In this document: one piece after another, positions 23,061 to 37,695 of the stretch | Layout: each line of letters begins with the position of its first letter | How positions within the stretch are numbered: position 1 is the first letter of the stretch | From: Tetrahymena thermophila SB210 | Taxonomy: Eukaryota > Ciliophora > Oligohymenophorea > Hymenostomatida > Tetrahymenidae | Direction: 5' to 3' | Assembly: GCF_000189635.1 (NCBI RefSeq) | Contig: NW_002476346.1 | Coordinates: forward strand, 34,500-98,499 | DNA length: 64,000 nt | Position numbers and translations under genes: made by a program | The notes under the pieces: generated by a model | Told to the model about the DNA's origin: nothing | The model's input: only the letters and a program-made list of their open reading frames with translations | Database searches by the model: none

Positions 23061-23254
23061 ACAGTAAATCCTCATAAATTCTCACCAGCATAAATTTTCA
23101 CCATATTTTCTGAATATTTATAAATAATACAAATTTGTTAAAAATGATTTTTAAAAAATCTTAAAAATTAGCCCTCCAAGGGAAATACTTGTCAAGCAAA
23201 AAAATAGTAAGGCAGAAAGAATTTTTCTACCTACTGATTTAAAAATGCTCTGAT

Positions 23255-24090
23255 GATAAACTAATCAATGTAAAATGAGAATTATAAATAGGATAATTTA
23301 ATATGTGTAAGTATACTATTCTAAAATTCATTAAAAAATTTGGCAAAATTAAATTAATCAATAAAGAAATAAATTTGACAATATTTAATAGTTTTCAAAA
23401 TTCAAAATTCTTTTATCTTTTAAACAAAACTAAAGTACTCATTATTAATAATTTTTTTCTAATCATGCATGTATATACTTAATAAAAAATTAGATAAACA
23501 AAATTAGTAATATAAATAAGTCTAAATTTTTTATTCTAAAACTAAATTAAAATGAATTTATGACTTATTAAAATTATTCAACACATAAATACTAACTAAA
23601 CTTTTTATATTTATTTAATTTATGGTGAAAGTATAATTTTATTTCTTTTTTGAAAACAATTAGTAAGAAAAATTGAAATATATTAGAGTTGTTTTTCAGA
23701 TATAATAGAAATTTTATTGATCTATTATCAAAATAGTTTATTTTAAATTTTAATCAGATCCATCAACTATTATGTAAATATTTAATAATCTAATTTTGAT
23801 TACAAAGTAATCAATAAAAGATCAGAATCCTAAATAGGATAATTTAATAAGTGTATGTTTGCTATTTTAAAATTAATTAATGAATAAAATTAGAATAAGA
23901 ATTTTGCAAAATTAAACAATAAAGAAATTATAGTTTTCAAAATAAATATTCATTTATCTTTTAAAATAAATCTAAAGCAAAATTTATTAATTTTTCTGAT
24001 CTTACTTATTCTTTAAACAAAAATAAAGTTAAATCTATTGATTATTAATTATTTTTTTCTATTCATACACTTATACACTGATAAAAAAAA
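23255..24090. repeat. Two diverged copies of a ~250-bp non-coding segment
   Basis: Sequence around 23265-23490 and 23810-24085 shares an ordered series of motifs: AATCAAT then AATAGGATAATTTAATA and GTGTA, then TTTTGCAAAATTAA or GGCAAAATTAA, then AATAAAGAAAT, TTTTCAAAAT, TCTTTTAAA and TTATTAATxATTTTTTTCTAxTCAT. It is probably an old tandem duplication with no coding potential. Confidence 0.5.
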
Positions 24091-24996
24091 TTAATTTTTT
24101 AAATTTAATATTTTTAAAATAAGCATATACCTTAAATATGTTAAATACCTATAATGATTAAAAAAAATTGTTGAACATTACTAATAAAAAGCTTATAATA
24201 AAAAAAATAAAAGATATTTATTTCATATTTTATGAAAACATTTATTTAATCTCAAAACTAAGCAAGAATTCTTCATAATTTATGAATTAAAAATATTTAA
24301 ATTAGAATTATTTCAATTTCATGTAAAATAAAAATAACCATTCAAAAATTAAAGAAATACTTTATAAATAAATGGTAATGAATTATTTATATTCAATCAC
24401 AAACAAAAGTATTTGTTATTTAAAAAGAGATAAATTATTTATGGGTTATTTTTTAAATTTAATTAATTTCCAATCTACTTTTAAGGATCATTGATCACAA
24501 CTTTTGGAGCCTTCTCTTATGGCATTCATCACTCCCTTTTTTCACTTGAAAATTATTGACAATCAATACAATTTATAAAAATTTTAGAAGAAAATATCTT
24601 CACAAAATTAAAAACAAAAAATAAAGAATTTCAAAAAAATATATTAAAATAACTTAGATAAATTTAGTATTCAAGAGTATCATTAAAGTTTTAATTGTTG
24701 ACTGCATAAACTAAAATTCAAAAATATATTAAGTTTTATGAAAATAAATTATAAATATATTAGTAATTAATTCTTTACTCAAATCTAATAATTAAGTCAC
24801 ATACTTATTCAATAAAACAAGTAATTTATTTCCAGTAATTAGATTTGATATTGATCACATAAAATAATAGTTAAAAAACTCAAAGATTTAATTTTGATTT
24901 TTAACTTTTTTGATAAATACTAATAATCGCTAACGCAAGTCAGATAAATAATTTAGATTAACTTTATTAAAAGGACTCTAAATTTTAGGGTAAAAA

Positions 24997-27972
24997 ATGT
25001 TAGATTGTGGTAGAGATATAGAGTTAAATTCTAAAGAAATTTAAGTAAAGAATTAAAAATAATAAAATGATTTTATTGCAAGTTTTTTTATTTGTTCGAT
25101 TAAATAGTGGTTTATTGATTTGCTGTAGATTCAAGAAAAAAAGAGATCTGAAGATTTAGTAGCTGAATTAGCGCAATTGTTTCAAAGATTTCATTTTTTT
25201 AAAGAATTCATAGATAACAAAGATATTTATGAGGAAAGTCCATAAGTAATACTTAAATGCGCAAAGAATGCATTTTATACTAAGTTCTAAGAAAATATTT
25301 GCATACAAACTTCAGGTAAATTTGAAAAATAAATAATTTTATGTTTAATTTTTTGTAATAGGGACAACATTAAAAAGAATGTATTTCTTGATTCGTGGAA
25401 AGATAGGAGTTTATGTGAATCTAAAAGAAGAATGTAAATCTTAGGAAGAAATAAAAGAAAAGGAGCTACAATAAGAATAATTAGATACAAATTTAGTAAA
25501 TTCTAAAGATGATGAATTAATAAATATTTAAGAAGGAGAGTTAGTTGAAGAAAAATATATAAAGAATTTAACGCTGATAGAAACTTATTAGCCTGGCTAT
25601 CACTTTGGAAATTTAGATTTATTATATCAAAAAAAGAGTAATTTATATCTGATAGCAGCTGAAAACTGCGAGTTTGCTTGTCTAGATAAGAAATAATACA
25701 ATCAATTTATTAAAAAATTTGATGAAAGTAGGACTCATTTATTAATGTAGGAAATATCTCATTCATTTCCTCACTGGAGCAAAAATAGGATTAAAAATTA
25801 TTTTCTTAATTTTTTAGTCTTAAAATTTAAAAAAGGGGAAACAATTTACTCAGAAAAAGAAGCACCTCTAGGTTGCTATTTAGTAAAAGAAGGCAATTTT
25901 ACTTCTTACCAATTTATGCGATTGAATGATGTAGACAAATAAAATGAAGAAACTACTCATTTTAAATATAAAAAGAATCTTTCTTAAGGCTAAGTCGATA
26001 ATTTCGATGAAACATAATCTTTTGAAAAAACTATAACAAATAAACAAAATTAATTGCATACTTCACCTAAAAAGCAAATACAAGTAAATTTATTTTTACT
26101 ATTTAAAAATACTACAAAATTATTAAAAAGAGTTACTTTCCTTTATTCAAGTAATAAAATTCAAAAAGATTTAAGAAAAAATTGATAATATTTTAAAAGT
26201 AAAAATAATTTTTTGTTTGGTTAATAAAAAATATATTAAATTTTTTAATAAATAATTTTTGTTGAATTTGAAAATAGTTGTTTTGCTTAGTTAAAGGATA
26301 AATGTTTGGAGAAGAGGAGATTTTATAATTTAAAAATAGAAATTTTAGTGTAAAGTGTGATAGCATAGATGGTATCCTTTATTTTATAAGGAAGAAAGAT
26401 TTTTTATAAATAATATATGATGATCCTGAATAAAAATATGAATTTTAGTCTTTGGCATTTAATAAAAAGCAGCTACTGAAAATGAGGAAAAAATAGATAA
26501 AGGAAAATATCAGCTAATATAAGTCTTACTTGTGGGAGGACAGAATGAAAATAGAATAAGAAAATAAGAGTTTAATTTATTTAGATGCTAATAAAAAACC
26601 AAAATCTAAGTTAGACTTAAATGAATATTTAAACAATAGCAAACAGAAAGATCCAACAATCAGGAATTAAAATTCTCCCATTAGAATTTATTCTCCAAAT
26701 GTGGCACATAATAAAAGAAGTTTAAGCTTAGGATCTTTGCTCTCTCAAAATTTAATTAATTAAAAATCAATGGCTTTTTAAACACCTTCTAAATTTAGCG
26801 AAGAAATAACTGATACACAAATGCAACATTCATAAAGATAAATTCACTCAAATAATATTTTAAACAGTGTAGAAAGCGAGAAATTAATGATTTAGATAGA
26901 AAAAATTCCTACTCGAATATAAAGTTTATAAACACTCAACTCTCCTAGGAGTGTTGATTAATTTTAACAAAGCTCTTTTGCTTAGGTGAAAACACCAAAA
27001 AAGAAAGGTCAAGAGTTAAAACTTAACTTTAATCTGCCTATTCTAAATTTAGAAAAATTGAGCCAAGAAAAACTGCTTGAGTATTCCCCTAGAAGGTATC
27101 TCAATAAAAATCTAAGAAATTCAAATAGATAAAAAAAAAGTTAAAGCGAGCATATTACAGATTAGAATGATTAATATGTATCCTTGGATAGTAGTAATAA
27201 CTTTTGTACTCACAGAAGTGAAATTAAACACAAAATAATAAAAATTTAATCAACTGGAATCGATTAAGAGACTCTAAAGAAATCTAAAAACATTTCTTAG
27301 TAGGTAGATAGCTTGATTCTGTCTTAAAGATATAAAAATTATCAATAAACACTAGACTTTTTTAAGAATTATAAACCAATAAATGCTAGAAATCTATACA
27401 AAGATGTAGTAAATGGAGATAGTTTTAACAATCTCCTATAAATAAAATTAGCTGAGAAAAACAAGTTATAAGAAAAAAAAGAAAAGACTTTCAATGTTAT
27501 TTAACTATAATAAGGGTTAAAAAATATCTAAAATCTAACTAAAACGAATGGTCTTTAAAATATGTTTAGTTAAAATCAAATACAGTCTTCAAATTAGCTC
27601 ATTTAAATACAATCATTAATAAAATTAGATGAAGAATAGCCAGAAATGGTTAGCTCAAATAATTCAAGTATTTAATCGAAAATAATTTTGCCAATTTAAT
27701 CTTTGGGAATTTCAAATTCTAAAATATTTGACCTTAAAGAATAAATTTCGTCAAACCGCTAAAAATCAAATCAATTCAGCCAAGTCGATTCAAACTAATT
27801 TGCTCTTAAGAAATAAATAAAACAAAATAAAATTAATTAATAGAGCAATATGATAAATAATGTAAATAACTTTACTAGATTAGATAATGCTGCAATATAG
27901 TAAAGAGATTCCATTTAACTTCGAAAAAGCAGTCTAAATAAATTAAATAAAATTCTTCAAATATAAAATTGA
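24997..27972 (+). CDS. Protein with two cyclic-nucleotide-binding domains and long Q/N/S-rich tail
   Basis: Four exons join in phase to 883 residues: 24997-25044, 25129-25315, 25362-26083 and 26278-27972. A first CNB fold (about residues 60-205) includes LKRMYFLIRGKIGVYV and GYHFGNLDLL. A second (about 230-365) includes FKKGETIYSEKEAPLGCYLV, GQMFGEEEIL and NRNFSVKC, close to the phosphate-binding cassette FGEEALL-R of real cNMP binders. The first cassette lacks the Glu and Arg, so only the second may bind cAMP or cGMP. Both domains hold low-complexity insertions, and an intron falls inside the second. The remaining ~500 residues are Q/N/S/K-rich without a catalytic domain, so this is not a kinase subunit of normal form. 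CNB-only proteins of this sort are common in ciliates; the role is unknown. Confidence 0.82.
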
Positions 27973-29529
27973 TTTTTATTCATAAAAATTAAAAAAAACT
28001 ACAGTAGCAGATTCGAATCTGAGAGGGCAAATTCAAAAAATTCTATTTATTATTTCTCCTGAATCACTTAGAAAAATAAATTATCAAAATTGATTGAACT
28101 GAATAAAATATTCTTTTAATAAATAAAAAAATAAATCTAAATTTAAAATAATATTTTACAGGTTCTCATAAGTTACCATATAATTATATTAATTATAAAA
28201 TTCATATATCAATTGATTCCAAGTAGTGCATCTATTTAGGAATCATTTTTGTATAATATTCAAAATTTCACTACTTATTAATTTTAATTTTAAATATGAT
28301 ATAGATTTTAATATTAAAAATTTTTATTAAATACTTAGATTAGAATTATGTATTTTTTAAATAGGGTAATAATGAAATTATTTGTTTCTGGTAATATTTA
28401 TTTTTATGTATTTCTAGAAATGGAATAATCATAATTATTTTTAATTATTCTTTTATTGATTTAATTAATTAATTTTTTTTAAAAGAGAGTAAAAATGCAT
28501 ATTTAATATTATATTCTTCTTATTATATTAAGATATATTAAATTAAATTTATCCATTTTTTAAATTATTTGGTAATCGTTTGAATGGAAAATTTGATTAA
28601 TTATTATTAATTACATTAAAGAAGCACATTTATTTCTGCTATTTATTTTTATATTAATCAAAATAAAATTTGACAAATATTATAAAAAATTGCAGTTTGT
28701 TTTTGCATCTTAAATTAAAAATTAGTAAATAGAACATATTTTTCATTAATTTCTTATTATTTTACTGTATTTTTACTTAGATATTTAATATAATAAATAT
28801 AATTCAGTAGTTTGAATCAAAATACATTGTTATTTAGAAATTATTTCATATGATGTTATATTTTCTTTTTGATTAAAAAAACAATTAAATGATATCAATA
28901 TATTTTTTTGAGTTACATTCATTTGTAAATTATATTCTAAGATTTTAAATATGGAAACTTTATTTTTGGAAATGAGTTATTTAAATATTAAGATAATTTA
29001 AATTTTTTTCAAATAATATATTAAATTATTTTATATTAATAAATTAAATTTCTAAATAATTTTATTTTTTTTATGATAAGTTTTTATGAAATTTTATTTT
29101 GTTAATCAAGATTTATTATTGATTTGTTTATCTTTATTTCAAAATTAATAATAAATTATCGGTTTTTGTTTTTTTTATTTTAGCAATTAGGAATATTTTT
29201 ATTTAAATACTTTGTTTTCTTATTAATGAAGAAAAGTTTTGAAATAAAAATTAAATTTAATATTTATTTGAATTTGAAAAGGTAATTTTTGAGGACAATA
29301 ATTACTTACAATAAGAATAGATTGATAATATAATACAATTAAAATATTTTATTTATTTATTTATTAATATATTTTTTATTTTTCTAAAGCTTTAATATTA
29401 TTTTTTGTTTATATTTTTTATTGATTTATTCATTTTTGTTTATTTGATATTTAATTCTATTAATTAATTTTATGAATCACAATTGGAAGAAAAAATTTTC
29501 TTTTATCACTTTTAAGAAGTTTCTTTCTT
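27973..29529. other. AT-rich intergenic region between convergent genes
   Basis: This lies between the 3' ends of the cNMP-binding gene (+) and RRP5 (-). No gene is supported. A 14-bp perfect palindrome, CAGATTCGAATCTG, lies at 28008-28021 in a slightly GC-richer patch; a tRNA reading was tested and rejected. Confidence 0.5.
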
Positions 29530-32500
29530 TCATTCATCGTCTTCGTCTTCGATGTCATCATCTATATTTTCAATTTCTTCATCACCATTTTATTCTTCAA
29601 CATCCATTTCATTTTATTCTTCTTCTTGTTCGTTATCTTCATCTTAACCAATAAGAGATTGGACGTATTCAGCAGCCTTTTATTTAACTTCTTCAACTCT
29701 TTCAGTAGTTCCTTTGGTAGCTTCGAATTGGAGATATTTCTTGAAGAAGAATTTCATTTATCTGGGCTTGAATTACATAGTTATGACACGTTCAAATAAG
29801 TTTCTAGCGCTTTCTAAGGTACCATACTTCATTTCCATATCGATGTAAACATTCCAGATATCAGTTCTGTATTAATAAAAACAATTAATTAGTTTATTAA
29901 GAATATGTTAGTTAATTTTTATAATTACCTCTTAGGATAGTTGGCTACAACAGCTTCAAAAGTGGTACGTCCTGTTTCAGCTTGCTTGCTTTGATATTAG
30001 ATTTTAGCATATTAAGAAAGGACAATAATGTGTTTCTTCTTCTTTAAGCAAATCAAAGCTCTCTTTAAAACTTCTTTGGGATCGTGGCTTTAGTTGAGTT
30101 TATTTTCTTGTTTCTTTTCAATCATGCTGTCTCTGTATAAAATGACATTTTTAACGTGTTCAATCCAGCACTTGCTTGAGTGTTTAAATTTAGTGACCAT
30201 ATTCTTTTTTTTTATATATTAAATTTAATTCAAATAAATTAATTTTTGTATTTTACCTTTGAAAGTTGGAAGAGTAATTCGTATTTGCTAGAATCTCTTC
30301 TGTAGATTTCAAGTAACTTGAAGTAGACGTCTTTGGGCTTGCAAGAAGCTTTAGCTCTTTCGAAAACCTTAACTAGAGCCTTTTCTTCACCAAAGTTGTG
30401 TTCTAAGTTGAGATAAGCAGTCCAAATGTTTAATTTTTCATTTTCATTCTTGAAATTAATAACTCTAAGAGCTCTTTCGGTGACTTCACGAGCAGCTTGA
30501 ATTCCTTCCTTTTCAATGACGAAAGCAATGAATTAAATCCAAACATAAGAACTATTAGGATTCTTCAAGATGAGTTTTTCGTAGTCATCTCTGTTTTCGG
30601 GTTAAGCGTTTTCATCAATCAATTTCTTTTCTTATTCTCTGATTTCTTCTTCTTTTTTACGCTTGATGATTTCTTTTTATCTTCTTGATTTCTTCTTGTT
30701 AGAGATGATGTCTTCTTCACCGAATTCTTCATCGAGTAAACTTTGTTCACTCAAAATGCTTTCATCATCTTCACCTTCATCATCATCACCAGCTTCTTCG
30801 TTACCTTCAAATCCTTCGAATTCTACTCCTTAATTAGCAATAAGATTTTATATTTCATCTTCATCTAAATCGGATTTGTTGTCTTCATCATCTTCCTATT
30901 CTTCGTCTTCCTCTTCCATTTTTTCTTCATCTTATTCAGTTTTATTTTCTTGGTTAAGAGCATAGTTTTTAGTAATTTTAATTTCAGTTGTCTTTTCATC
31001 AGCAACCTTTGCAGTGACATTGATTTCATCTACGGATTTGATAAGGAGATCCAAATGGCTTTATTCACTTTCTTCCTTTTCAGCTTCTTCAACGTTGCTG
31101 TACTTATCAAAGACGAGCTTTTCAGTGCTCAAAATAATCTTGACCTTAGGCTCCTTTTCGTACTTAATAACCTTAGCCTTCACTGCAGAACCAATAGGGA
31201 GAAGTTTTTCAACATAACCCATTTTTTCTTCATCGGTGCTATTCGTTAAAATTAAAAATTAATAAAAATAATGATTTTTTAAATAAAATATTACAAATCA
31301 GTGTCATCCTTATCAAGAGAAGCTCTAAACTTGCATCCTCTTATTGAAACGGAAGCTCTGCCTTAGTAGTGACCAACGACAGTACCATAGACGGTAGCAC
31401 CAACTTATAATTTGCTGTCATCCATGGAGTAACCGTATTTAATAACAGATTCACGAAGAGAAGCTTCAATTTTACCATCTTCCTTAATTTAAATGATTCT
31501 ACCAACAACAAGCTTATTTTGGTAGAAATGAGTTTAAGGCTTAGCAATATGTTCATCGCTTAATTCGTTCAAGCTTGCTCTAACAACAGTGTCTTAACCA
31601 ATCTTAATAAAGCAACCCTTATCGTTAGTTTAGTTGATGTAACCAACAAATACCATACCGACCTTAATAGAACCAGGACCGAGTTTAATAATTCTATTTC
31701 TGAGATCTCCAATCTTTTCGCTATCGGAGAAGTACTTTTTGTAGTTAATAGTGGTTCCATTGGGACCTAAAGAGTTTTTCCAGTTTTATTCATTAGTAAC
31801 TGAAGAACGGAGAGAAAGATATTTGTGATCACCTTCTTCAGCAATAACTCTAGCCTTAACAAAAGAGTTTATTTGAATGGAAGAAGAGGCATTAGCAATC
31901 CATTCATCGCAGATTTCAGTAATATCAACATTTCCGAAGAGATTATCGCTGATTTGAACACGGAAACCATTGTTGTTTTTCTTAACAATCTTAGCTGTGA
32001 CGAGATCTCCAACCTTGATAGAGTCTTTCTTTTCAGCAGATTCATCAGCAGACAATAACTTAGGAGAAAGTTAGATGTGCTTGAGATCGTTTTCTTTGGA
32101 TGAAGATAAAGAAACAATTCTGCATTCAACTATGGAGCCCTTTTTGTATTTCTTCTTAATTTAGTTAAGATCTTCAGCGTCGAGATCGAAAGCGCTGAAG
32201 TAACCATGATGATAGTTGGATAATTCAATGTAAACAGGGTGAATTGAAGAAGGATCTGTGCTTTTTACAACACCACGGTGAATTTAACCAACACAGTTTT
32301 CTCTGAAATTATCAATGCTCATAGATAAAACTTCACTTTCTTCAAGTAATGTGCTATTCATGTGAGCCTACTTAGTAGTTAAATCAATCTATAGAGATTT
32401 GTCTTTCTTAAGATAGAGAATCTTGCAATCAATTTGTTAGCCTTCCTTAAAAGAAGCAAATTATTCAGCATCTTGGCATTATGATTTATGTAATTTTCCA

Positions 32501-35500
32501 TAAAGTTTACCCTTGAGTTAAACAAAGACATTGAAGCCAACAGTCTTAAGGACTTTACCAACAACCTTAATACCAGGTTTAAGAGTAATTCCGCTCTTTT
32601 CTTCGATAGCTGTTCCTTTATTTTGTTAGTTAACCTATTATTCGAATAAAGGAATATAGTTGCTTCTTAAAGCCATATTGGTAGATTAAGCATTCTTATG
32701 AGTCTTTTGTAATATTTCTTTGTTAACACACTTAAGGTTTTTGATTTTTTATCCGAAAAGCATTTCTTCGTGTTCAAGATTATTAAAGTTAGTCATGTTA
32801 ACGTAGCAAAAAACTTTAGGAGCCTTGGTGATCTAGCAAATAATGTATTCGCCCTTCTAGCAAATGACAGTTGCATCAATAGTTTCGTTATTCTATTAAT
32901 TAAAAATTTTTAAAAATTAAATATCAATAATGAACTATTGAATATTGAAGGAAAGCTAAAAAAATTTTGAATAAAGTTGTTTAAGGATTTATAATAAGAA
33001 ATAATAATACTTCTAATTCAAGGAATTTGTCTAAGTTGAAGTTGTTGCTTTGTAAGAGAGTGGTCAACTTGGTATTATCATCAATGGGACTAGGAATAAC
33101 ATCAACCATTTGCTTTTCGAAATCAATGTCTGTGATTCTGCAAAGGAGAGTTTGACCTTCAGCCAAAGTGCTTCTAGTGTTAGCAACGTGCTCGTTCATA
33201 ATTAAACCTGTTAAAGGTGAATCGTTAACTTTAACTACAATACCGAATTCTTTGACAAGTTCAATGGTAGTGTTTACGTAGTTACCAACTCTATATTTAT
33301 TCCATGTTTTTTTGTGTTCACCTTAAGTGAATTTCTTGTTTAACATGTATTCGTCATTAAAATATTCAATGAATCTGTTGAATTAGCTGTTAATGTGGGC
33401 TTGTTTCTTGAAAACAGCTTCATTTTATAAGCTTGCAGTGATTTTATCACCTTCAACATTTTTAACAAAAACTAAAACACTGTCGTAAGTTTGGAATGCA
33501 GCGTGTTCATCCAAATTTTCCTTACCAATGAAAAATTTAACTCTTTCATTGAACTTAACCAAGACACCTTTACGGGCACCTCTATCAATGTAAGCAGTGT
33601 AGATATTATTAGCCTTAACACTTTCTAAAGAATTGGGATTCATATTGCTCAAAATGCTAGGCTTAGCAGAGACAATAACATTCTTGTTTGGCATGATATG
33701 AATAATTTTACATTTAATTGTTACTTGATTACCCTAATTTTATTAATTTTAAAAACATTAAACATAAAAAACTTTAAATTAAAATTATTTATTTTTAATA
33801 AAAATTTAAAAATCTTTTCATTTTCAGTGAATTTCTTAAATAAGAAATTTCTAAAATTTCCAAGATTTTTTATTTTTTAAGTAATTTAAACGCATTATTT
33901 TAGATGCTAAAAGTTATTTGCTTTGAACTAGGTTAAATTAATGCTAAATTTTTTCTGATATAATTAATAAGAGCTTTTATAATCTTAAATTTATTTACCT
34001 TGTTAGGAAGAGTTCTGTAGTATTAGTTGAGAGATTAGTAGTGATTTCTAAAGTCTGATAAGTGCTCAATAGCAATAATGGCTCTGTGTTCCTTGTGGTA
34101 AAGAGTCAAAACGTCTTAGAGAGCTTGATTGTTTTCGACAATATATTCCAAAACATCTCCAACATTGTGAGAGATATTTTCAACGTTTTCATTGATTGCT
34201 TAGAATTCGAACAAAGTCTTTCTTGAGGTGTTCTATGAAAGCTTTTATTTTTATAATTGAGAAACTCCTTTTTCAGAAATGGAGAGACCAATCTTTCCTT
34301 ATTCAGCATTAACAAAGGCAATATAAACTCTAATAACTTAACCAACTTTGTATTCATCACGACTGTGTCCGTTAATTTCTTCTATGTCCTTAAAAGTGAG
34401 TAAACCAATGACATCGCCAAAGAATTAAACTATATAGCCATATTCAGTTTTTCTGGAGATAAAACCTAAGTAGGAGTCGCCGACTTGGGCATTGGAGATA
34501 TTTTTAAGAATTTTGTCATCTTCTTCATTCAATAATGCAGGCTTGATGGTAAAACGAAGAGTCTTATCAGAAGGATTAACACTCATAATTCTAACCTTAA
34601 TTTTTCTACCTTCCTTCAAGTTTTTAGGAACAGGACCAGCTTTGGGAATATCAGCAGTATTGTAAAAATCAACTAAACCTATCATTTTATCATTAACTGC
34701 TACTTTCAATTTATATTAATTATTGGCTCCTTAAATGATCTTATCGATTTTTGCACTAAGTTGCATGCCTGGTCTTAGATCATTCCAGTTTGTTACACGC
34801 TTAACTAATTCTCCCTTAGCAGTGATAATGGGAATTTATTCGAAATAATTAATTTCTTTGATTTTAATTGCATCAGTGTAGGTTTAACCTTCTTTCAATT
34901 CTTCCTAATTTATTGTAAAAAAAAAAGCTTATTTATGAAAAATCTCGTTAAGAAAAATATTTATTAAAATTTTTTCCAAAAAATAGAAATTACTTTTTCA
35001 ATGTGAGCCTTGTGCAAGAATGATTATTAAATATTAGAATTATTTGGCTTAACGAAATAAGAGCCACCGTATAAAGCTTTAGTAACTACGAAGCCATCAG
35101 TGAGAACATCACCAGTAACGATTGAATTATCTTCATAGGGCTTTAAGTCAATATGAGCTTTTTTAACTGATAAATTGATTTGCTTTTGGTCGAAATCAGA
35201 TGCTATAATTCTTGCTAAAAGCTTTTCTTTCTCTTTGTAAGCCGAGATTTCCTTGTCAAGATGATCTTCGAAAATAAAACCAATAAACTATTTGAGGAAT
35301 CTAACAATCAAACCATTGTTCAAAACCTTTAAAATGACAGCATTGACAAGGTTACCAGGCTTAGCTAAGTGATGTAAATCGGCACCATCTTCAATGTCAA
35401 CTTCGCCGCTAACAACAAACTTTCCTTCCTAATCAGAAACCTTTTGACTTAAATGAACTAATCTCTTCTTTTCTTCTTTCTTAATAACTCTGAACATATA

Positions 35501-36699
35501 AACTCTACCTTCTTCTAAATCCTCAAAGTTATTAGCTTCATCTTTTGATAAAAAGCCAAAGTACTTCTCGCCTCCATTGAATTCAATCTTGGCACCGTGG
35601 TCTTCTTTGCTTGAAACAAGACCTGGTAAAATCATATTTAAATGAATATCGCTAATTTAAAGTCCGCTATTGACCTTAGAAGTCTTAATTGAAACATTCA
35701 TGTTTCCTTCCTTAATGCTAGGAACTATTTCACCAATCAAATATTCACCTTAATCATAAATTCTTAAATCATTTTCTTCCTTGCTCTAATTTTATATGAA
35801 TAAATTTAAATTAAATATTGAACAAAAGTATAATCTTTAAATTTTTGTTCATATTAAAATCTTTAAATAAACGAAATAGCTATTTCAATCTGTTGCATTT
35901 TATATAAATTTTTGATTCAATAATAGATAAATGATAGTTATTCATCATGACCTATTTTGTTTTGCAAATAAGTAGAAGATGCAGCAAATTCAAGAACTAT
36001 TCGATTTTTTTAAAAAAATTATCATAAAAATAAGATAAAAACATACTGCTTCTGTAGCATCAGCAACAGTGACGAAAGCCTTTTTATTTCTTGATAAGTT
36101 AACAACCATATATTGTCCGTTTGAACCATATTCGCTGACAGCAGTTAAAACTTAAGTTCCAGGAGAATATCTCTATTATTTAAACAAGTAGAAATGAGTA
36201 AGTTTTGATTTTGAAAAATGTTAGAATTAAAATGGTAAAAGAAAGAAATTTTTACAAGGACTGGGACTTTTTCAAGTTGAAGTAAAGCATATTTATTTTA
36301 AATAAAGAAATTGCTGAAAGACTATTCACCAGCAGTGAATAAGCCTGATTCTCCTCCGAAAATGTCGTCGTCAGCAGATTTTAATTTTTTAGACTAACCT
36401 CCCATCATCATTCTTTCAAACTCGTCATCTGAATTTATAATGTCACTCTTTTATTTTAAATTTTTTGCTTTCTTGGATGGCTTCATAACCCTGTTGTTTT
36501 CCTTAAGAATGGGCATTTTATTAAACATTTGCTCACCATCTGCGTCTTGAGCACCATCAAAATAATCTACTATTTCATCTTTAAATTTGTTTTCCCAAGC
36601 TGGAACTTTTCTTTTGGGCTTGTCTTATTGATTTTATCTACCGCCCTTAGCTGGGTGTGGTTTACCCTTTTATTATGATTTATTATTTATAGGAGCCAT
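29530..36699 (-). CDS. RRP5: RRP5/PDCD11, U3 snoRNP-associated pre-rRNA processing factor
   Basis: Nine exons join in phase to 2,060 residues: 36699-36256, 36172-36047, 35785-34994, 34904-33999, 33733-33011, 32892-31295, 31238-30257, 30203-29929 and 29866-29530. After a basic, Q-rich N-terminus comes a long row of S1 RNA-binding domains, about a dozen. Examples are [54 protein letters not shown] and [18 protein letters not shown]. Next is a strongly acidic linker (EEEDEEQEDDEDN), then HAT repeats with the characteristic [16 protein letters not shown] and [11 protein letters not shown] near the end. This order, S1 array then HAT tail, is diagnostic of Rrp5, which is needed in the nucleolus for processing of 18S and 5.8S precursors. 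It is longer than yeast Rrp5 (1,729 residues), mainly through the acidic tail and linkers. The last ~45 residues are again acidic. No disruption is seen. Confidence 0.93.
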
Positions 36700-37695
36700 T
36701 TTAAAAGATTAATTATGAATAAAATTTTATAATATCTTTATTTGGTTTATTTGTTATTTATTGTGTTTTATTTATTATATTCTTTTTAACCTAATAACAA
36801 ATTTATTAATTTTGTATCAAAATCAAGCAATATTTAATTAAACCCTACTAATTAATCATAACGATATAATTTTTTAATTTTATCTTTCACACAAGTAGCA
36901 TTTCATTTCATTTTATTTCAATTAATTCATTTCTTCAAAAAATTTTATTTTATAATCTATTTATTTATTCAATATGTTTTTTTTCTTTTCATAATCACTA
37001 ATATTACTATTACCATCATAAAATCCTCGCTATTTATTTTTTATAACATTAATCCATTTTATAAGTCTTTGTCTCACAGTATTTTCTTCTACTTTTAATA
37101 CGATCAATTTAAACACATAAATAAGTGACTAATCTTTACTTTTATGATTCCATTTCAAATCAAAAAATTTATTATATTTTTATTTATTTATTTATTTTCA
37201 GGTATTTTCTGATGTTAGCAAACATATTTCCAAACAAAAATAAATATTTAATTACCTCGAACAAATAAATTAAATTATTTAAAATATCTTAAAAAATAAA
37301 CTAATTTAATTTTTTTATTTAACTTCAACATATAAATTAAATCATTAATAATATATTTTATAAATAAATTGATTTTTTAAATCAAAATTTATTTACAATT
37401 AATTATTTTTGTAAAATTTTTAAAAATGATTCAAAAAAAAATAAATTATTTTTTTAAAAACTCTCTTTAAAATTTATTTTGATTGAATATTTTTTTAATA
37501 AATTGAGATTTATTTTTAAAATTTAAGTATAAAATAAATTATTTCAAAAATAGTCATTTTTTTTAAGTTATTTGCTTGAATGTTTATTTCAATAAATTGA
37601 TTGATAAAATAATAATTACAAAAGTTCAAAAATATTAATAAATAAATAAATTTATTCTTAAATTAGGAAAACAAATAAGATTTTTTAGTTTTATT
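36700..37695. other. AT-rich intergenic region upstream of RRP5
   Basis: This is likely the RRP5 promoter and the 3' flank of the next minus-strand gene. Only low-complexity AT sequence is seen; no gene, RNA or repeat can be supported. Confidence 0.5.

Larger units (their letters stand above)
22644..24996. other. AT-rich spacer with repeats
   Basis: The first 300-400 bases are the duplicated 5' flank of the EF-2-like gene and its diverged repeats. The rest is AT-rich without a supportable gene, containing one duplicated non-coding segment (23255-24090). It also holds the promoter region of the plus-strand gene that starts at 24997. Confidence 0.5.

Noticed and set aside
28008-28021. Palindrome CAGATTCGAATCTG resembling a tRNA T-loop (TTCGAAT), followed on the minus strand by a T-run
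   Set aside because: No 7-bp acceptor stem, anticodon arm or correct 5-bp T-stem can be drawn around it on either strand.
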